Origin: an uncultured Parabacteroides sp.
Lineage (GTDB): Bacteria > Bacteroidota > Bacteroidia > Bacteroidales > Tannerellaceae
Direction of reading: 5' to 3'
DNA: 64,000 bases
Assembly: GCF_902493135.1 (NCBI RefSeq)
Contig: NZ_CABUOD010000020.1
Coordinates: 19,455-83,454 of the forward strand
In this document: positions 60,601-64,000 of the stretch, piece by piece
Position numbering within the stretch: position 1 is the stretch's first letter
Layout: the number at the start of each line of letters is the position of its first letter
Translations under genes and position numbers: made by a program
Notes under the pieces: model-generated
Database searches by the model: none
What the model saw: only the letters and a program-made list of their open reading frames with translations
Told to the model about the DNA's origin: nothing

Positions 60601-61074
60601 AGCACCGCAGGAGAACAGTATTTCCCTTATGTCCGCCCGCAGGAAAACGGCCACCATTGCGATACACGCTGGATTTCATTAGGCGGTAAAGGCAAGAACC
60701 TGTTAATCGTTGCTGACGACGAGATGGAATTCAACGCACTACGTAACTCCGTCGAAGATTTCGATGCCGGCAAGGCGACCGACCGTCCGTACCAGTGGAA
60801 CAATTTCACACCGGAAGACATCGCCAACCGTCCGGAAATCGGACCGTACGACAAACCTCGCCAGACGCATATCAACGACATCGCACCGCGTAACTTCGTC
60901 GAAGTATGCGTAGACCTGAAACAGCAGGGATTGGCCGGCTACGACAGTTGGTATTCACGTCCGGAACCGGAATACACTTTACCTGCAGACCGGGAATACA
61001 AGTGGGGCTTCACATTGATCCCCGGAGCCAATGCCAATAGCGCACAGAAGAAAACGGGTTACAGCTACAAATAA
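57691..61074 (+). CDS. GH2 beta-galactosidase, LacZ type, exported
   Basis: A 1127-residue exported enzyme (signal peptide to about ALAD, residue 27). Full LacZ domain order is visible: sugar-binding jelly roll (about 35-230), Ig-like domain, TIM barrel with acid/base E501 (WSLGNEAGNGYN) and nucleophile E567 (APSEYAHAMGN), second Ig-like domain, and the C-terminal beta-galactosidase small-chain domain (about 790-1110, FWRAPNDNDYGSGDP and FGRGPLENYWDRK). It would split terminal beta-galactose from glycans imported by the right SusC/D. ATG 57697 is an alternative start. A strong terminator follows. Confidence 0.94.
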   Translation: MHMKHKIKQTMLTGALSCFLLGTALADNTTNRPAKPYWQDIQVVAVNKEAPRSSFMSYGDRATALSSRYEKSPFYSLLNGTWKFYFVDSYKDLPANITDPSASTSDWDDITVPGNWEVQGHGTAIYTNHGYEFKPRNPQPPLLPEANPVGVYRRDFEIPAGWDGRDVYLHIAGAKSGLYVYVNGKEVGYSEDSKNPAEFLINKYLQPGKNVLTLKIFRWSTGSYLECQDFWRLSGIERDVYLWSQPKIAVNDYRIVSTLDDTYKNGIFSLAMDIKNHSDKVKNIDVTYELLDTKGNVAATAENKLWVSPNTITTTSFEKTLDNVESWNAEHPNLYKLLMTIKEDGKVTEVIPQNVGFRRIEIKEIDRIAGNGKPYTVLLFNGQPIKFKGVNIHEHNPLTGHYVPEELMRKDFELMKQNNLNSVRLCHYPQDRKFYELCDEYGLYVYDEANIESHGMYYNLRKGGTLGNNPEWLKPHMDRTVNMYERNKNHPSVTIWSLGNEAGNGYNFYQTYLYLKDKEKTMMGRPVNYERALWEWNSDMYVPQYPSAGWLEEIGAQGSDRPVAPSEYAHAMGNSTGNLWGQWQAIYKYPNLQGGWIWDWVDQGILTKDENGKEFYAYGGDFGKDMPSDGNFLCNGLVNPDRTPHPGMAEVKFAHQNVGFEAVDAANGVFKITNRFYFTNLKDYMFTYTIKANNKIIKSNKMSLDLAPQASQEITVPVAGLKPQAGVDYLVDFAVTTIKEEGLVPAGHDIALGQFRLPVEADKMAYKAGGPKLTVSEEGDNVKVTSSKVNFVFDKKAGVVTSYKVGNTEYFNEGFGIRPNFWRAPNDNDYGSGDPQRLEIWEIASRNFNVTNASAEIADGNAIVKVDYKLPAGNQFVITYKIYPDGTMNVATLFTPAHLDGKKIEISEATATATFSPGRENMSERDKMVVPRIGIRFRLPATMDQLEYFGRGPLENYWDRKAGYMIGQYKSTAGEQYFPYVRPQENGHHCDTRWISLGGKGKNLLIVADDEMEFNALRNSVEDFDAGKATDRPYQWNNFTPEDIANRPEIGPYDKPRQTHINDIAPRNFVEVCVDLKQQGLAGYDSWYSRPEPEYTLPADREYKWGFTLIPGANANSAQKKTGYSYK

Positions 61075-61098
61075 ATAATCCGGTTTTACATAACAATT

Positions 61099-61136
61099 AA
61101 AAAAGCGGTTGCCCCATTCCGGGCAACCGCTTTTTT
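61099..61136 (+). terminator. Strong rho-independent terminator after the GH2 gene
   Basis: AAAAAAGCGGTTGCCC (61099-61114) and GGGCAACCGCTTTTTT (61121-61136) are exact complements with a 6-nt loop. T- and A-runs on both sides allow action in both directions. Confidence 0.95.
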
Positions 61137-61174
61137 GCATCGGTAATATTCTTATCCGCGCTATTCGCTTCCTG

Positions 61175-61272
61175 AAAAGGTAGGCATCGGCTGTCGAATA
61201 GGTGCCTACCTTTTTACTGCTACCCTATAGGCTTTTCACGAAAAGGATATAGGCTGTATTTTTTAGCCTATA
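61175..61272. repeat. Compound hairpin repeat (copy B)
   Basis: Two hairpins: AAAAGGTAGGCA (61175-61186) with TGCCTACCTTTT (61203-61214), and TATAGGCT (61248-61255) with AGCCTATA (61265-61272). Between them is GCTACCCTATAGG. In reverse complement the module order matches copy A at 14796-14919. It lies in the 559-bp gap 61075-61633, in which I see no gene. Confidence 0.65.
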
Positions 61273-61330
61273 CCCTATATTTTATGAGACAGGAACCCCT
61301 CCGATCCTCTCTATATGATAAAACTAAAAA

Positions 61331-61498
61331 CAGGGTTCACAGGAAGCAAACACCTAATGATCAATGATTTGTTGTGAAACCTGTGAAACAGGTTTACGAT
61401 CCGCCCATCCTATCGATTCATCCCGCCTCTTTTATCCTGCATTCACAGGGTTCACAGCAACATACTGATCTCCAAAAGCTTCCAAGCTGTGTGAACCC
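61331..61498. repeat. Cluster of TTCACAGG/CCTGTGAA inverted repeats
   Basis: CAGGGTTCACA (61331-61341) pairs with TGTGAAACCTG (61373-61383, one mismatch). GGGTTCACAGC (61448-61458) pairs with GCTGTGTGAACCC (61486-61498, two extra bases). A small CCTGTGAAACAGG hairpin lies at 61380-61392. The same word in both directions four or more times in 170 bp suggests a repeat family or a binding-site cluster. Confidence 0.6.
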
Positions 61499-61571
61499 TA
61501 ATACATAAAACAACCGATGGGCATTTAGAGGATAATCCAAGAATATTTGAACCATTAAATGAAGGTTTTAT

Positions 61572-61604
61572 AAAAAACGGGCCGGACTTCATTCAGCCCG
61601 GCCC
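61572..61604 (-). terminator. Rho-independent terminator of rny
   Basis: On the reverse strand GGGCCGG (61604-61598) pairs with CCGGCCC (61585-61579), followed by G and TTTTTT. It lies about 30 bp past the rny stop codon. Confidence 0.88.
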
Positions 61605-61633
61605 TCCATAAACTTATTCAGTGATTATCGATT

Positions 61634-63169
61634 CTACTTGGCGTAGCTTACCGCACGAGTCTCACGGATTACCGTGATCTTCACCTGACCCGGATAAGTC
61701 ATTTCATCCTGGATCTTCTTTGCGATTTCGTTTGACAGGTTTTCAGTATCCTTATCGTCGATCTTATCGGCCCCGACAATTACGCGGAGTTCACGACCGG
61801 CCTGGATAGCATACGTCTTCACTACCCCCGGATAAGAAAGAGCCAACTGTTCCAAATCATTCAGACGCTTGATATAAGCCTCGACGATCTCACGACGGGC
61901 TCCCGGACGTGCACCCGAAATAGCATCACAAACCTGTACGATCGGAGCAAGCAGCGTCTGCATTTCCACTTCATCGTGGTGAGCGCCTACAGCGTTGCAG
62001 ATATCCGGTTTCTCTTTATATTTCTCACAAAGCTTCATGCCTAAGATTGCGTGCGGCAATTCCGGCTCGTCATCGGGCACCTTACCTATATCGTGCAACA
62101 GTCCGGCACGTTTCGCCTTTTTCGGGTTCAAGCCCAACTCGGATGCCATCACAGCACATAAGTTTGCTGTTTCGCGTGCGTGCTGCAACAGGTTCTGGCC
62201 GTATGAAGAACGATATTTCATCTTACCGATCATACGGATCAGTTCAGGATGCAAGCCATGAACACCGAGGTCGATAACGGTACGTTTACCTGTTTCCACC
62301 ACTTCGTCTTCCACCTGTTTTTTCACTTTCGTCACCACCTCCTCGATACGTGCCGGATGGATACGTCCGTCCTGTACCAACTGGTGCAAAGCCAGACGGG
62401 CGATTTCACGACGGACCGGATCAAAGCCGGACAGCACAATTGCTTCGGGCGTATCGTCTACCACGATCTCGATACCGGTTGCGGCTTCCAACGCCCGGAT
62501 GTTACGGCCTTCGCGACCGATGATGCGGCCTTTGATTTCGTCAGATTCGATATGGAAGACAGTAATCGAATTCTCGATTGCCGTTTCGGTAGCCACACGT
62601 TGAATAGACTGGATAACGATTTTCTTCGCCTCCTTGTTGGCCGTCATCTTCGCTTCTTCCATGATTTCGTTGATATAGGAAGTGGCTTCGGACTTGGCCT
62701 CGTCTTTCAGGGATTCGATCAGACGCTCTTTCGCTTCTTCGGCAGAAAGCCCGGAAAGGGTTTCCAGATGTTCGACTTCACGCTGGTGAAGTTTATCCAG
62801 ATCCTGCTTCTTCTTATCTACCATTTCCAGTTGGGCAGCCAGGTTCTCCTTTACGGCATCCACTTCGCTATTCTTGCGTTGCAGATCTTCCTGACGTTGG
62901 TTCAAACTCAACTCACGTTGTTTCAACTTAGCCTCTACAGACTGTATCTTCGAATTACGGGCGGACACCTGTTTCTCCAAGTCCGCTTTCAAATGAAGGA
63001 ACTTCTCTTTTACTTCGAGCAGCTTCTTCTGCTTCATTACTTCCGACTCCTTTTCAGCCTCGCGTATCACGGCGTCATACCTTGACTTCATAAGGACTCT
63101 CATCACAAACCACACGAGCAAACCTCCGACAATGAAGGTCACAAGTGCTATGATTATAGTCATACCCAT
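61634..63169 (-). CDS. rny: Ribonuclease Y
   Basis: A 511-residue membrane-anchored endoribonuclease that starts mRNA decay. N-terminal membrane helix (IIIALVTFIVGGLLVWFVMRV, about 4-24), long coiled coil (about 30-190), KH domain (EIKGRIIGREGRNIRALEAA, about 210-275) and HD domain with GLLHDIGKVPDDEPELPHAI and AHHDEVE. Length is normal. The start MGMTI is adopted; MTI two codons later is possible. It follows zapA on the same strand after a 108-bp gap with a terminator-like hairpin. Confidence 0.96.
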   Translation of the reverse strand: MGMTIIIALVTFIVGGLLVWFVMRVLMKSRYDAVIREAEKESEVMKQKKLLEVKEKFLHLKADLEKQVSARNSKIQSVEAKLKQRELSLNQRQEDLQRKNSEVDAVKENLAAQLEMVDKKKQDLDKLHQREVEHLETLSGLSAEEAKERLIESLKDEAKSEATSYINEIMEEAKMTANKEAKKIVIQSIQRVATETAIENSITVFHIESDEIKGRIIGREGRNIRALEAATGIEIVVDDTPEAIVLSGFDPVRREIARLALHQLVQDGRIHPARIEEVVTKVKKQVEDEVVETGKRTVIDLGVHGLHPELIRMIGKMKYRSSYGQNLLQHARETANLCAVMASELGLNPKKAKRAGLLHDIGKVPDDEPELPHAILGMKLCEKYKEKPDICNAVGAHHDEVEMQTLLAPIVQVCDAISGARPGARREIVEAYIKRLNDLEQLALSYPGVVKTYAIQAGRELRVIVGADKIDDKDTENLSNEIAKKIQDEMTYPGQVKITVIRETRAVSYAK

Positions 63170-63205
63170 TTTACTTATAGTTTAAATTCAGTTATATTAT
63201 TATAC

Positions 63206-63250
63206 AAAAAAAGCACTGCCTTACACGGATACACCCATGCAAAGTAGTGC
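63206..63250 (-). terminator. Structured hairpin with U-tail between zapA and rny
   Basis: On the reverse strand GCACT pairs with AGTGC; inside, TTGCATGG pairs with CCGTGTAA through G-U pairs around a short loop; TTTTTTT follows. It is a terminator for zapA, but the interrupted helix is longer than needed and could be the 3' part of a small RNA (see findings). Confidence 0.65.
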
Positions 63251-63277
63251 GGAAACGCATCTTCTTTATTCTTACAA

Positions 63278-63568
63278 CTATTTATCCTTCAGGTAACTTT
63301 CCAGTTTATCGGTCAGTTCCTGTATCTTTTCAGTAAAGGGACTTGTGTCATTCTTATCCTCCAACTTCAAGTTTTCCACCGATAGCTGAAAGGTCACCAT
63401 GGCTAACAAATCTTTTACATCCACTTCGGAATATTTCTTCCGGTACTGGTCCATTTTCTTCCTGATTTGCCTGACAGCCTCACGGGCTACCTGCTCCTCG
63501 CTCCGGTCGATCCTGACACCATAACTTTTACCGGCTATCTCTACATGTATAAGAAATTTATCGTCCAT
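63278..63568 (-). CDS. zapA: Cell division protein ZapA
   Basis: A 96-residue protein that bundles FtsZ filaments at midcell. The N-terminal ZapA beta/alpha head (FLIHVEIAGKSYGVRIDRSE) leads into a coiled-coil tail (VENLKLEDKNDTSPFTEKIQ). The start at 63568 (MDDKFLIHV) is preferred because it begins the family domain; the upstream reading to 63598 overlaps the preceding gene. It is cotranscribed with the small coiled-coil gene 5 bp upstream. Confidence 0.88.
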   Translation of the reverse strand: MDDKFLIHVEIAGKSYGVRIDRSEEQVAREAVRQIRKKMDQYRKKYSEVDVKDLLAMVTFQLSVENLKLEDKNDTSPFTEKIQELTDKLESYLKDK

Positions 63569-63573
63569 CGCCT

Positions 63574-63867
63574 CTATTCGTTTAATAGTGCAATGCACTT
63601 GTCTACTTCCCGCACTAACTTGGATAACCTCATCCTGGCACTTTTCATTTCTCCCTCGTTGACAGAAACGACCCGTGCAGTCAGCATGTTATCACATTTG
63701 GCATTCAACTCTTCGATCATCTTCATTGCTTGTCGAAGTTCTCCTTCTTTCTGTACCAAAAAACCTTCAAGCTCGTTGATTTTCTGTCTCTGCCTATCGC
63801 AAAGTTCCATCAAATCACGAACCCTAACATCAAATACAGCTAACAATCTTTTATGATCTTCGGTCAT
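63574..63867 (-). CDS. Small coiled-coil protein upstream of zapA
   Basis: A 97-residue, almost wholly helical protein (MTEDHKRLLAVFDVRVRDLM, then a coiled coil to the end). No family is certain. Its size, coiled-coil nature and 5-bp link to zapA suggest a division role like that of ZapB, but this is inference from position. The ATG at 63867 is chosen since it follows a fitting promoter box (63886-63893); codons further up to 63948 cross that box. Confidence 0.75.
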   Translation of the reverse strand: MTEDHKRLLAVFDVRVRDLMELCDRQRQKINELEGFLVQKEGELRQAMKMIEELNAKCDNMLTARVVSVNEGEMKSARMRLSKLVREVDKCIALLNE

Positions 63868-63885
63868 TTCACACCAAATTCTACA

Positions 63886-63893
63886 CAAAAGTA
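63886..63893 (-). promoter_or_regulatory. Promoter -7 box of the zapA unit
   Basis: TACTTTTG on the reverse strand matches TAnnTTTG, 19-26 nt before the ATG at 63867. A GTTG lies about 20 nt further upstream as a possible -33 element. Confidence 0.6.
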
Positions 63894-64000
63894 AAGGATA
63901 GAATTGAATAAAACAACGAATCGGTTTGTTTTTTTGACAGAAAACCACGGCTCTTTCATTTAAAAAATAGACGAATATTGAAAATAAGGCTTATTTTATC

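Noticed and set aside
1..64000. tRNA, rRNA, insertion sequences or prophage genes
   Set aside because: I looked for tRNA-like cloverleaf ends, transposase or integrase motifs and phage genes and saw none.

Overview
The window looks like a chromosomal segment of a gut Bacteroidales, most likely Parabacteroides (P. merdae or P. johnsonii type). The evidence is paired SusC/SusD lipoprotein systems, promoter boxes of the Bacteroides form TAnnTTTG, A-rich leaders instead of Shine-Dalgarno sites, a NagB/PIG-L fusion, and Bacteroidales families such as DUF4251, DUF3332 and PG0541. The species call is inference; there is no rRNA here.

Region 1 (1-2.5 kb): 5' part of pyrG (reverse), a palindrome-bearing gap, a DUF308/HdeD membrane protein and an AraC regulator. 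Region 2 (2.7-12.8 kb): one tightly packed forward unit of nine genes. A TetR regulator is followed by a complete TolC-adaptor-RND drug/bile-type efflux pump, a small PG0541-type PII-like protein and a response regulator with a degenerate receiver. Then come a steroid 5-alpha-reductase, an old-yellow-enzyme ene-reductase (probable 5-beta-reductase) and a short-chain dehydrogenase (probable 3-beta-HSDH). The last three match the gene set known to make iso-allo-lithocholic acid type bile acids, so the unit appears to couple bile acid/steroid reduction to efflux.

Region 3 (13-17.4 kb): rplY, pth and hslR forward; an EFR1 flavodoxin/ferredoxin, a TlpA-like lipoprotein and an unknown secreted protein reverse. 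Region 4 (17.4-23.6 kb): a reverse CusCBA-type heavy-metal efflux operon headed by a small His-rich membrane protein, with a striking array of 22-bp-period palindromes in the mRNA between them. Region 5 (23.7-32.8 kb): M28 peptidase, an ABC-F protein with a dead second ATPase domain, an LTA-synthase-like sulfatase-fold protein, a probable DUF3843 protein, a Gfo/Idh/MocA oxidoreductase with ComB, and a DUF4251 protein.

Region 6 (32.8-39.7 kb): a reverse amino-sugar cluster of a NagB-PIG-L fusion and two tandem NagA paralogs. The NagB domain and one NagA lack expected catalytic or metal residues. A second ABC-F gene follows. Region 7 (39.7-61.1 kb): two divergent polysaccharide utilisation operons. 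The left one is SusC-SusD-GH2-GH43-like. The right one is SusC-SusD-DUF6057-PD40 lipoprotein-DUF3332-GH2 beta-galactosidase. The 848-bp gap between the two susC starts carries 16-bp inverted repeats around a segment with a single good promoter box that points left. This looks like an invertible promoter that chooses which operon is expressed. Region 8 (61-64 kb): a repeat-rich gap, then rny, zapA and a small coiled-coil protein.

No tRNA, rRNA, insertion sequence, transposase, integrase or CRISPR array was seen. Short palindromic repeat families, often starting at stop codons, are the most unusual non-coding content.
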